From the NCBI GenBank assembly GCA_046705285.1, contig JBJKQK010000154.1, forward strand, positions 1 to 10,499: DNA of 10,499 bases, read 5' to 3'. The notes beneath the pieces are model-generated. The model searched no databases. It had not been told where the DNA came from and saw nothing but the letters and a program-made list of their open reading frames with translations. The stretch's first letter is position 1; each line of letters opens with the position of its first letter. A program made the translations under genes and the position numbers. This stretch comes from SCRD01 sp046705285. GTDB lineage: Bacteria > Acidobacteriota > Terriglobia > UBA7540. Shown in pieces: positions 1 to 6,810 of this stretch.

Positions 1-218
1 CCACTGTACCGATGCCCCAAAAGCAATTGAAGGGCTTCGATCGGGTGATGCTCAAGCCGGGAGAGAGCAAGGAGGTTTCAGTCACCTTAAACCGCCGCTC
101 GCTGGCTTATTGGAGTGTCAAGTCGGATGGCTGGCGTGTGGATCCGGGCAAATTCGTCGTCTATGTTGGTGATTCCGCGGAGCATGTGCCGCTACAGGAG
201 GATTTCACTGTCAGGTAA
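1..218 (+). CDS. GH3 beta-glucosidase-type glycosidase, C-terminal Fn3-like domain (5' truncated)
   Basis: Only the last ~72 codons are in the window, read from position 3; the gene enters from the left edge and ends at TAA 216-218. The peptide contains LKGFDRVMLKPGESKEV followed by a strand-rich stretch ending in DFTVR. This is the pattern of the fibronectin type III-like domain that closes many family 3 glycoside hydrolases (LKGF-x-R-hydrophobic-L-x-PGE, then a predicted Tyr-containing strand). In that family the domain packs against the catalytic domains of secreted or periplasmic beta-glucosidases/xylosidases that release terminal sugars from oligosaccharides. The catalytic domains are outside the window, so substrate cannot be judged. 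An ATG at position 12 is internal to the reading frame and is not taken as the start. There is no sign that it belongs to the export locus further right. The Fn3-like assignment is fairly secure; the GH3 assignment is inferred from it. Confidence 0.82.
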   Translation, partial: TVPMPQKQLKGFDRVMLKPGESKEVSVTLNRRSLAYWSVKSDGWRVDPGKFVVYVGDSAEHVPLQEDFTVR

Positions 219-366
219 AGCGGCACAGCGCCCAGATGTTGAGGCCGCTGATGAGTTACAAGATGTCCGAGGAGCCACGGTGAACGTTGTGTTAAGAGGA
301 GTTTCCCGGGTGTTGTTAGTAATGCGACGTGCTTGATGTTGGATCGGCAACCTGCCAGTTATCACG

Positions 367-380
367 GTGATGCGCATCAC
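367..380. promoter_or_regulatory. Perfect 14-base palindrome upstream of the hydroxylase gene
   Basis: GTGATGCGCATCAC reads identically on both strands. It overlaps a second short palindrome, ATCAC-G-GTGAT (361-371), so the half-site ATCAC/GTGAT occurs three times in 20 bases. It lies about 90 bases before the start at 468, a reasonable place for a dimeric regulator's operator. I see no convincing -35/-10 pair beside it, and a 14-base palindrome can also be a chance event, so an operator role is only a suggestion. Confidence 0.25.
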
Positions 381-467
381 AGAAGGAGGGATGGGTTGGA
401 AACCTATTATTGGAAGAAATCTCTTGCTTGAGGTGGACCAGGATTCGCAACATCATGGAGGCTCTGC

Positions 468-1427
468 ATGGCAAGCGGTGAATCTGGGGCCGCCTGTGAC
501 GCGCAAAAAGGGCCCACTTTCGCGGCCTATAAGAAGGTACAAGCTCGTATTTCCCGGCGCCGCTTGTATCCGGTGACGGCCTTATACACGACGTACGCGG
601 TGGTCGTTCTGGTATGGGCCCTGCGTTCGCACCATCCTTATGTCGCAGTGGGGTTCTTTGTTGCTGCCATCCCGTTGTGGACGCTGGTGGAATTTATGTT
701 TCACCGATTCTTCCTTCACGGGCGTTTCGGCCCGGGTAAAGGGATCATGAGGAAGTTCGCCCACGAGCGCCTGGACCCGCTCCACTGGGAGCATCACGCC
801 CGGCCCTTCGACGGGTTGCACATCAATGGAGGAATCACTGACTTGCTCGGCCTGTTTGTTGTCGCCGTGGCCATAAGTTTCCTCGCGCCGGTTTACACGC
901 TGCCCGTGTTGATGGCGGGGATGGTCCAGTTTTACGTCATCGAAGAATGGATTCATCACTCGGCGCATTTCTACCCATTTGGCGGCGCGTACTTCCGTTA
1001 CATCAAGCGGCACCATGGATTCCACCACACCCCGGCAGGGACCGAGCTCGGCTACGGCCTGACGAATGGCTTCTGGGACGTGGTCTTCAATACTCACTAC
1101 CCCGAAGAGGTTCGCCGCGTGCTCTACGGAACGCGCTGGTCCCTTTCGCCCTGGCGGGGCAGGCGGAAGCCGCTTTACGACCTCGACCGGATTATCGGTC
1201 CTATCCTGATATCGGAAACGGAGGCGCGAGAGCTTTCCCCGGAGCAGGCCGTGGACGTGCTGCTGGGACACCCGGAAGTTGCGCAGGCGGCGGCAAGCTT
1301 TGGGCCACCGCAGATCGTCGTTCAGAAGGCGCTACGGCGGCTCCGAAAGTATGGCCTCACGGCCGAGATCCACGGCTACCTGATCATTCCCAGGCCGAAC
1401 CACTTGCGCGCCTATGTTCTTGCCTAG
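468..1427 (+). CDS. Fatty acid hydroxylase / sterol desaturase family membrane protein
   Basis: This 319-residue protein belongs to the di-iron membrane hydroxylase superfamily (fatty acid hydroxylase / sterol desaturase), which uses O2 to hydroxylate or desaturate lipid chains in the membrane. The histidine clusters are complete: H79-x4-H84, H106-x2-H109-H110, H163-H164-x2-H167, and H182-H183-x2-H186-H187. Hydrophobic segments lie at about 37-52, 58-76, 124-140 and 143-158, so the clusters should all face the cytoplasm. This matches the Scs7/FA2H-like layout (H-x4-H, H-x2-HH). The start ATG 468 has GGAGG at 457-461 with a six-base gap. The core ends near residue 215. Residues ~240-319 form an extra soluble, partly helical tail that I do not recognise. 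The gene stands alone, with no close partner on the + strand. Substrate (2-hydroxylation of acyl chains, a hopanoid, or another lipid) cannot be told from sequence alone. Confidence 0.88.
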   Translation: MASGESGAACDAQKGPTFAAYKKVQARISRRRLYPVTALYTTYAVVVLVWALRSHHPYVAVGFFVAAIPLWTLVEFMFHRFFLHGRFGPGKGIMRKFAHERLDPLHWEHHARPFDGLHINGGITDLLGLFVVAVAISFLAPVYTLPVLMAGMVQFYVIEEWIHHSAHFYPFGGAYFRYIKRHHGFHHTPAGTELGYGLTNGFWDVVFNTHYPEEVRRVLYGTRWSLSPWRGRRKPLYDLDRIIGPILISETEARELSPEQAVDVLLGHPEVAQAAASFGPPQIVVQKALRRLRKYGLTAEIHGYLIIPRPNHLRAYVLA

Positions 1428-1452
1428 CAGCCGTTTGCGAGTTTGGCATCCG

Positions 1453-1477
1453 CATCCCCGGACCCGCGTCGGGGGTG
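1453..1477 (+). terminator. Hairpin 26 bases after the hydroxylase gene, possible terminator
   Basis: CATCCCCG (1453-1460) and CGGGGGTG (1470-1477) can form an eight-pair stem with one T-G wobble around a nine-base loop. It is GC-rich and well placed to end transcription from the hydroxylase gene. No T-run follows, so it is not a textbook intrinsic terminator. It could equally protect the mRNA 3' end. Confidence 0.35.
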
Positions 1478-1527
1478 TGGAACTGGGTAGATGGATATAT
1501 GAATACTGGATCAGGATCCAGATGAAG

Positions 1528-1757
1528 CGACGAGTGCCCGTTCTTGCGTATGGTCTGGATTAGCGCATTCAGCCTGTATCCGCTCGCGGCCTGGGCTTCA
1601 CGCAGTTCGTTAATGTTTGCAGTGTCCTGTTCCACGCTGTCGGCAATTGAAGGCGAGAAGTCGACAAGCTGGATGATTGCTTCCTCATGCTTCGGCGCCA
1701 GGTTTCAGGCTTGGACTCTGTCTCCAGTATGAACCGCATGCTCTTTTCAACGTCCAT
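1528..1757 (-). pseudogene. Frameshifted small coiled-coil protein of the acidobacterial multicopy type
   Basis: On the - strand, ATG 1757-1755 opens MDVEKSMRFILETESKPE. The same frame then turns into non-coil sequence. The adjacent frame takes over at about 1703-1712 and carries NLAPKHEEAIIQLVDF, then a heptad-like helix with DTANINELREAQAASGYR, ending in IQTIRKNGHSS near 1528. Spliced together, the two halves resemble the ~75-100-residue charged, helical proteins (M-D-V-x-K/R-x-hydrophobic-x-F-I-L-E at the start, a R-K/R-N-G-H-type end) that I recall as scattered in many copies through acidobacterial genomes, function unknown. Joining them needs one base lost near 1710, and no in-frame stop follows the expected end, so the gene looks dead. 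Bounds are approximate. A sequencing error could mimic the frameshift, but the missing stop argues for decay. Confidence 0.5.
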
Positions 1758-2014
1758 GCAACTACTCAGGTCTTCCTGTCGACGGGTAGCTTTCCCCCAC
1801 TCCCGACATTCTCTCGGGGAGCGGTTGCTGCGTTGGTTGGTTCTGCCGGCAGTGCTCAGTGTCAGCAATCTAGCAGCCTTGGAGTCTATCCAGTGGCAGT
1901 TACCTGCACAACACGCGGATTTTGCTCCAGCACTTCCGTTGCGTTGTAACATCAGCGGCGCCCAGCCCGCGCGCTTCCCTTTGGAGAACTCTCGTCTCCA
2001 CTACACGTGTAAAA
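1758..2014. other. Intergenic stretch with no recognisable gene
   Basis: Open frames exist on both strands but give proteins of mixed composition without any domain, helix pattern or Shine-Dalgarno support. The only local structure I see is an imperfect inverted repeat, CTCCCGA (1800-1806) with TCGGGGAG (1814-1821), which can form a seven-pair stem with one bulge. It sits upstream of the dead coiled-coil gene on the - strand. The stretch is best read as decayed or filler sequence. Confidence 0.5.
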
Positions 2015-2038
2015 TTAGACCGGTTTTGGTACTTTCCA
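2015..2038 (+). repeat. Outlying copy of the 24-base GGTAC repeat
   Basis: TTAGACCGGTTTTGGTACTT is nearly the same as the third tandem copy (TTAGACCAGATTTGGTACCT, 2185-2204): 17 of 20 bases agree. It lies 122 bases to the left of the first tandem copy, which is not an exact multiple of 24, so it is a separate site and not an eroded member of an unbroken array. Confidence 0.6.
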
Positions 2039-2136
2039 TTGCTGTCTATCGCTCTCCCTCGTCGTGTAATCAATGGGTTAGGGTTTCAATGGTAGCCTCT
2101 TAAGGATTTCCACTCCACCTCTCAGCTCGCCAGGAA

Positions 2137-2208
2137 TTGGATCGATATTGGTACTTTGTACTGGATCGCTTTGGGTACTGAGTTTTAGACCAGATTTGGT
2201 ACCTAACG
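2137..2208 (+). repeat. Three tandem 24-base direct repeats (GGTAC repeat)
   Basis: Three units of exactly 24 bases follow one another: 2137-2160, 2161-2184 and 2185-2208. The shared pattern is roughly YTRGAYCGMTWTTGGTACY followed by a variable tail. GGTAC falls at 2150, 2174 and 2198, exactly in register. The left half shifts from TGGATCG (units 1 and 2) to TAGACCA (unit 3). The array ends 67 bases before the start of the receiver-like gene. Two readings fit. They could be binding sites for a regulator of the gene to the right. Or they could be the multiple transposase-binding repeats found inside the ends of IS21-family elements, left behind after the element decayed. No transposase remnant is visible between 1758 and 2275, so I cannot choose. 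Confidence 0.65.
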
Positions 2209-2275
2209 CGGTACCGAATTGAACCTTCCCTTTTGAGCCCACCAACCGATAATTAGCAGAATGATGGAGGGCCGT

Positions 2276-2650
2276 ATGACGAGGAACGTGCGTGTGCTGG
2301 TTGCCAACCGCCCGCGGTTAATGCGGGAGCTTGTGCTTGCCACCCTCTTTGACCAGCCGGACATCGAGGTCGTCGGTGAAGTGCAGGATGAAGCAGACAT
2401 CCTGCCCAGCGTGGAAGAGAAGCGACCAGACTATCTGATTGTCTCCCTCGACAACCCCAAGACTCGGCCCTCGGTTTGCGACGTTCTGTTGGAAAAGTTT
2501 CCCAACATGAAGATTCTTGCTCTGGCGCCGGAGCGCAACAGCAGCATTTTCTACTGGGCTTCTCTCGATATCCATTCCTTCAATGTGGAATCATCTGAAG
2601 ACGGCATTCTCGAGGCGCTACGGGGGGGAGCGAGACGGAGGACGCAGTGA
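2276..2650 (+). CDS. Stand-alone degenerate receiver (pseudo-response-regulator) protein
   Basis: This is a 124-residue protein with the alternating strand/helix order of a CheY-like receiver (VRVLVAN, then helix, DIEVVGEV, PDYLIVSLDNP, MKILALAP, and a last helix SSEDGILEALRG). It has no output domain. The phosphorylation residues are gone. The usual acidic pair is A10-N11. The phospho-acceptor Asp aligns with S57 (Asp appears two places later, D59). The Thr/Ser switch is A84, and the conserved Lys position is V104. It is most like the receivers of NarL/LuxR-type regulators and should not be switched by an ordinary histidine kinase. Start: ATG 2276 has GGAGGG at 2266-2271. The ATGs at 2261 and 2264 lie before or inside that site and are rejected. 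It precedes the export genes on the same strand, so a regulatory or adaptor role for the locus is plausible but unproven. Confidence 0.72.
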   Translation: MTRNVRVLVANRPRLMRELVLATLFDQPDIEVVGEVQDEADILPSVEEKRPDYLIVSLDNPKTRPSVCDVLLEKFPNMKILALAPERNSSIFYWASLDIHSFNVESSEDGILEALRGGARRRTQ

Positions 2651-2671
2651 AGCGGAAGGTTGGAGTGTCGG

Positions 2672-2773
2672 CGAACTCGAAACAGTGGCGCTTGAAAGAG
2701 GCGCCACAGAGTCGAGCTTCGAACGGCGATGCCCTAGCACGCAAATCGCTTACGGAAACCCACTGTCGGTTCG
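2672..2773 (+). ncRNA. Candidate structured leader RNA of the export operon
   Basis: The 284 bases between the receiver-like gene and the exporter start contain nested complementarity. An outer stem pairs CGAAC (2672-2676), CG (2678-2679) and ACA (2682-2684) with TGT (2764-2766), CG (2767-2768) and GTTCG (2769-2773). Directly inside it GTGGCGC (2685-2691) pairs perfectly with GCGCCAC (2701-2707). A further stem joins GCGAT (2726-2730) with ATCGC (2745-2749). ACAGTGG (2682-2688) can alternatively pair with CCACTGT (2760-2766), which would compete with the second stem. This resembles a cis-regulatory RNA or attenuator, but it matches no riboswitch class I know. In particular I could not fit it to the c-di-GMP-I consensus. 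Confidence 0.3.
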
Positions 2774-2934
2774 TCCAATTTCAATCAGTCACCTGTTCTT
2801 AAAGACGGCGGGGCAATCAAAACAGCCAACTGCAAATTTCGACGGTGTGTAGCAATAAGAAACCAGATCTTTCAAGAATGGGCCAGTCGGGCCCTCAAGG
2901 CTTCGGGAAACGGCAAGGTGATGTGGAGGTTGCA

Positions 2935-5900
2935 GTGGTAAAGGTGAAACCCAATAACAGGAAGGCAAAAGGGGGGAACGTAGGCCGCGGCCTGGGGGCA
3001 ATCTTACTGAGTCTCCTGGCGACCGCTGTTTTGTCTCAGGCAATCTGGGCGCAGGACAGCCAGCCGACTGGTATGTCCCAAAACAATTCCAACGGGCTGT
3101 CGAAAGTCCCGGGGCAGGGAATACAGCCACTTGCGTCGACGCCGACCGGCTGGTCTCCTTCGCTGCATCTCGGAAGTGCCAACCCGCTTGCAACCTTGAA
3201 CCTGGATCAGGTGGCGGCCTCAACCAGCCAAATCCGGACCGTCCTCTCTGAAAATCCCGGTCTGATGGTGGAGTTAAAGCGCCTGCTGGCGCTGCAAGCC
3301 ACCGAACGCGGACAACTTTTGACTGCGGACGACCTGACCGATCAGGCCGTGTACGACAAATTGGACAGCGACCTCAAATTCCGTTCTGCCTGCACCCGCC
3401 TATTGCAACGGTACGGCTACCTGATGCCGACGATAAATCCAAAGTCTGAGATGGGGCAAGAGCGCCAGTTCCTGATCCAGGAACGGGCCCTGCAACTTGC
3501 CCACCTTGAGCAGCAGGAAAGTACGATGGCAGCCCAGCCACCTGCGCAGATGGCAAATCTCTGTGACCCGCGAACAGATCCCAACTGTTCGGCAGGGCAA
3601 CAGAATAATTACGGGACTTTTAACCCCCAGTCCCCTTCGGTTGCGCCGCCGAACAATTTTCCTCCTCCGTCGATGACCCAGCCCATGCCCGGCACACCTG
3701 CCGCTCCGCAAGGCAATCAGCGGGAGATCCTGACATCCTTCCCTGGGGGAGCTGGCACGGGCACGACTCTTGGCTCACTCGCCGCGCAGCCTTTGGGTGG
3801 AACAACTTCCGCGATGACGATGGGATCAGTAGAAAGATATGCACGCTCAGGGTTGAATGGCTCTGGCGGACTGACAGGCTCCCAGGGGCTCGGAGCGATG
3901 GCTTCGTTCGATGCCTCAGGTGGTCTCAACTCAATCCCTGGCCTTTCAAGGAATCTTCCGGAACTTTCCTTTCCTTCCGTTGAAGGAGGTCAGGCGCTTG
4001 AGGAGGGCGGGGCACAGCCGGCCATCTATAGTCCGCGGTATTGGCCGGGTGCGAATGGCAACGGGTTGGGAAGCCCCTACTACTCTAATGGCGTGTGGAA
4101 TGGGCAACCGTATCGCGAGCGACAGCCGAAACTTGTACCGCGCAAGAATCCATTCGCCAATATCCCCTCGCTCTACGACATGTACATGCAGGCAGCACCG
4201 CAGACCACCAAACCTGAGAGATTCGGCCTGCAGGTGTTCCAGGACACAACGGCGTCGGATCAGATTATCCCAATGGACTTGCCGGTCGGCCCAAGCTACA
4301 TCCTTGGGCCGGGCGACGGATTGACCATCGACGTGTGGGGAGGCACCTCGGCGCGGTTGTTCCGTCGTGTGGACCGAACGGGACGGGTTGACCTGCCTGA
4401 AGTCGGACCTGTGCTGGTGAGTGGTGAGACGCTGGGCCAGGTGCAGGAACAAGTGCAGCGGCTTCTGCGCACGCAGTTTCGTGACGTTTCCGCTGATGTC
4501 TCCATTACCCGCTTGAGGACAGTGCGGGTGTATGTCGTGGGTGACGTTGAGCATCCCGGCGCCTATGACGTGAGTTCGCTCTCGACACCTTTGAACGCGG
4601 AATTTGCGGCTGGCGGACCCACGCATAACGGCTCGTTGCGTGTGCTCCAGCACTGGCGCGATGGAAAACTGCTGCAGACGATCGATGTTTACGATCTGCT
4701 GCTGCACGGGGTGACCAGCAACATCATCCCTCTTGCCGACGGAGATACGGTGCGGGTACCTACAGTCGGGCCGCAGGTCACGGTCGAGGGAATGGTACGA
4801 CGTCCGGATATCTACGAGTTGCGGAAAGGAAAAACTCTCGCTCGCGTGATTGCCCTGGCCGGCGGCATACTGCCGGCGGCAACGCTCAAGCACATTGAAG
4901 TTCAACGCCTGGTGGCGCACAAAGAGAGAACCATGCTCAGCCTGAACATCCCGGAAAAGGCCAGCCCGGCAGCGATTGAAAAAGAGCTGGTGGCTTTCCA
5001 CGTTCAGGATGGCGACATCGTGCATGTCTTTCCGATGGCCCCTTACAATCAGGATGCGGTCTACCTTGAAGGACACGTTCTCCGGCCAGGCAAGTACGCC
5101 TACCATCGGGGCATGAGATTGTCTGGCCTGATCAGTTCTTACAAAGACCTGCTGCCGCAGCCCGCCGACTATGCGGAGATCATCCGGCTGTCGCCCCCGG
5201 ATTTTCACCCTGTGGTCGAGAGTTTTAACCTTGCCCAGGCGCTTAAGCATCCTGGGGACTCACCGAAGCTGGACCGGCTGGATACCGTGCGGATTTTCAG
5301 CCGCTATGACTTTCGGGATGTACCGACGGTCAGCGTGGGTGGAGCGGTCCGCCAGCCGGGTGTGTACAAGACGTCGGGCCAAATCCACCTGCGAGACGCC
5401 ATCGAGTTGGCGGGCGGGGTGACGCCCGATGCCGACCTGGGGTCGGTTCAGGTGTTCCATTATCTATCGAATGGCAAGATGGAAGTGCTCAGCGCAAGCT
5501 TGGAAAAGGTGTTGGCCAATGATCCACGCTCCAACATGCTTTTAGGCCCGCGCGATACCGTGTTGGTGCACGAAAACCTGTCACAAGCAGATCCTGCCAC
5601 CGTCTATGTTGAGGGCGAAATTGCTCATCCGGGGCGCTACCCGCTGGCGATGGGCATGCGCGTTTCCGATCTGATCCATGTTGCGGGAGGGCTCAGGCGC
5701 AGTGCTGATACGCGAGACGCAAGTCTGACACGCTACGGCTGGAGCCCCAGTGGCCAGATTTCCGGCCAACAGATGGAAGTCCGTCTGGCCAGCGCACTCG
5801 AAGGGAAGCCGTCCAGTGATGTCGCACTCCGGAATGGCGATGTTCTTACCATCCGGCAGGTCGAGGGTTGGAACGATCTGGGTGCCTCGATCGAGATCAA

Positions 5901-6651
5901 GGGCGAAGTCAAGCATCCGGGCCGATATGGTATCCGGCCTGGTGAAACACTGAGTTCAGTCTTGGAGCAGGCTGGCGGCTTCACAAAGCAGGCTTACCCT
6001 TATGGCGCGCTTCTGGAGCGCAAGGAAATTCGCAGTATCCAAATGAAATCCTACGAAGACCTCATCGATCGTGTCCGGCAATCTCAGGACGATCTGCAAA
6101 CCAAGCTGGTTACCGCGACCGACCATGATCAGAAGCTGGCCCTGGAGACAGGTTTCCAGCAATGGCAGATGACGCTCCAAACGCTGGTCAATCATCCGCC
6201 CATCGGGCGTGTTGTCATCCACATCTCCAGTGAAATTCACCGCTGGGCCCGTTCGGCTGCGGATATTCAGGTTCGGCCGGGAGACGTACTGATCATTCCG
6301 AAAAGGCCGAGTTACGTAATGGTACAGGGACAGGTGTATAACCCGACGGCCGTATCCTTCCAGCCGGGCAGAAGCGCGAAATGGTACTTGAGCCAGGCAG
6401 GCGGTGCGACCAACCTGGCGAATAAGAAATCGATATTTGTGATTCGTGCTGATGGCAGCGTCATTGGGGCGCAACAAGGGTTCTCCCTGTGGAGAGGAAA
6501 TCCGCTGGATGCCACGCTTTACCCCGGGGACACGGTTGTTGTTCCCGAGAAGCCAGTTTCAGGGCCGCCGCAGTGGAAGACCGTCTTCCAGTCTGCGCAG
6601 GTCATCTCGTCGATCATAACGTCGGCGGTGCTTGTTGCTCATTACTACTGA
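2935..6651 (+). CDS. Wza/GumB-like polysaccharide export protein with seven SLBB domains
   Basis: The product probably forms the periplasmic/outer-membrane channel for an exopolysaccharide. Start GTG 2935 has GGAGG at 2925-2929 (five-base gap) and gives a clean signal peptide: basic residues 3-18, hydrophobic 20-37, cleavage after about A39 (IWA/QDS). Earlier in-frame starts (GTG 2845, ATG 2878) lack a ribosome site and would bury the signal peptide. The mature protein has a helical segment (~65-180), a long Pro/Gln/Gly/Asn-rich linker (~190-430), a polysaccharide-export domain beginning SYILGPGDGLTIDVWG (~450-525), then seven SLBB units starting near 529, 611, 708, 797, 888, 983 and 1126. 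Most carry V-x-G-x-V-x-x-P-G-x-Y and AGG. A last hydrophobic helix (~1216-1238) ends in AHYY and may be the membrane-spanning helix, as in Wza. No lipobox Cys is present, unlike Wza. At 1238 residues it is over three times Wza's length. Family assignment is secure; the polymer is unknown. Confidence 0.92.
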   Translation: MVKVKPNNRKAKGGNVGRGLGAILLSLLATAVLSQAIWAQDSQPTGMSQNNSNGLSKVPGQGIQPLASTPTGWSPSLHLGSANPLATLNLDQVAASTSQIRTVLSENPGLMVELKRLLALQATERGQLLTADDLTDQAVYDKLDSDLKFRSACTRLLQRYGYLMPTINPKSEMGQERQFLIQERALQLAHLEQQESTMAAQPPAQMANLCDPRTDPNCSAGQQNNYGTFNPQSPSVAPPNNFPPPSMTQPMPGTPAAPQGNQREILTSFPGGAGTGTTLGSLAAQPLGGTTSAMTMGSVERYARSGLNGSGGLTGSQGLGAMASFDASGGLNSIPGLSRNLPELSFPSVEGGQALEEGGAQPAIYSPRYWPGANGNGLGSPYYSNGVWNGQPYRERQPKLVPRKNPFANIPSLYDMYMQAAPQTTKPERFGLQVFQDTTASDQIIPMDLPVGPSYILGPGDGLTIDVWGGTSARLFRRVDRTGRVDLPEVGPVLVSGETLGQVQEQVQRLLRTQFRDVSADVSITRLRTVRVYVVGDVEHPGAYDVSSLSTPLNAEFAAGGPTHNGSLRVLQHWRDGKLLQTIDVYDLLLHGVTSNIIPLADGDTVRVPTVGPQVTVEGMVRRPDIYELRKGKTLARVIALAGGILPAATLKHIEVQRLVAHKERTMLSLNIPEKASPAAIEKELVAFHVQDGDIVHVFPMAPYNQDAVYLEGHVLRPGKYAYHRGMRLSGLISSYKDLLPQPADYAEIIRLSPPDFHPVVESFNLAQALKHPGDSPKLDRLDTVRIFSRYDFRDVPTVSVGGAVRQPGVYKTSGQIHLRDAIELAGGVTPDADLGSVQVFHYLSNGKMEVLSASLEKVLANDPRSNMLLGPRDTVLVHENLSQADPATVYVEGEIAHPGRYPLAMGMRVSDLIHVAGGLRRSADTRDASLTRYGWSPSGQISGQQMEVRLASALEGKPSSDVALRNGDVLTIRQVEGWNDLGASIEIKGEVKHPGRYGIRPGETLSSVLEQAGGFTKQAYPYGALLERKEIRSIQMKSYEDLIDRVRQSQDDLQTKLVTATDHDQKLALETGFQQWQMTLQTLVNHPPIGRVVIHISSEIHRWARSAADIQVRPGDVLIIPKRPSYVMVQGQVYNPTAVSFQPGRSAKWYLSQAGGATNLANKKSIFVIRADGSVIGAQQGFSLWRGNPLDATLYPGDTVVVPEKPVSGPPQWKTVFQSAQVISSIITSAVLVAHYY

Positions 6652-6810
6652 GGGAAGGACCGATCGAGCGATCAGGAGCATCGTGGTGGTTTGGGAATTC
6701 GCAGTTTCGTTGGCGAGCGCGGCGCGAGTGAGAGATCGGTTCGCCTTGATCTCGCGTCCGCCATCGCGGTCATACTTGCTTTTTCTGAATTAACGACCTT
6801 GGGAGTGCAC

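Noticed and set aside
582..1271. A 229-codon open frame on the - strand inside the hydroxylase gene
   Set aside because: It is fully antisense to the histidine clusters and has no ribosome site or domain.
1783..2096. ops-like elements (GGTAGC) as recruitment sites for the antiterminator
   Set aside because: Only six bases match, at two places far from and upstream of the antiterminator's own genes; expected by chance.
1687..2103. A 138-codon + strand frame in the gene-poor stretch
   Set aside because: It runs antisense through the dead coiled-coil gene and then non-coding sequence, with mixed composition and no ribosome site.
2672..2773. c-di-GMP-I riboswitch
   Set aside because: A GAAA-containing hairpin and a GCACGCAAA stretch are reminiscent of that class, but the order, spacing and the flanking conserved bases do not fit.
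3946..5250. A 434-codon open frame on the - strand inside the exporter gene
   Set aside because: It is antisense to a clear SLBB protein, has no domain pattern, and is Arg/His-rich as expected from reading a GC-rich gene backwards.
6652..6810. Start of the Wzi-fusion protein at TTG 6691, or a separate small ORF from GTG 6683
   Set aside because: TTG 6691 is 12 bases from the only AGGAG and would bury the signal peptide. The GTG 6683 frame gives a peptide of under 40 residues without features.
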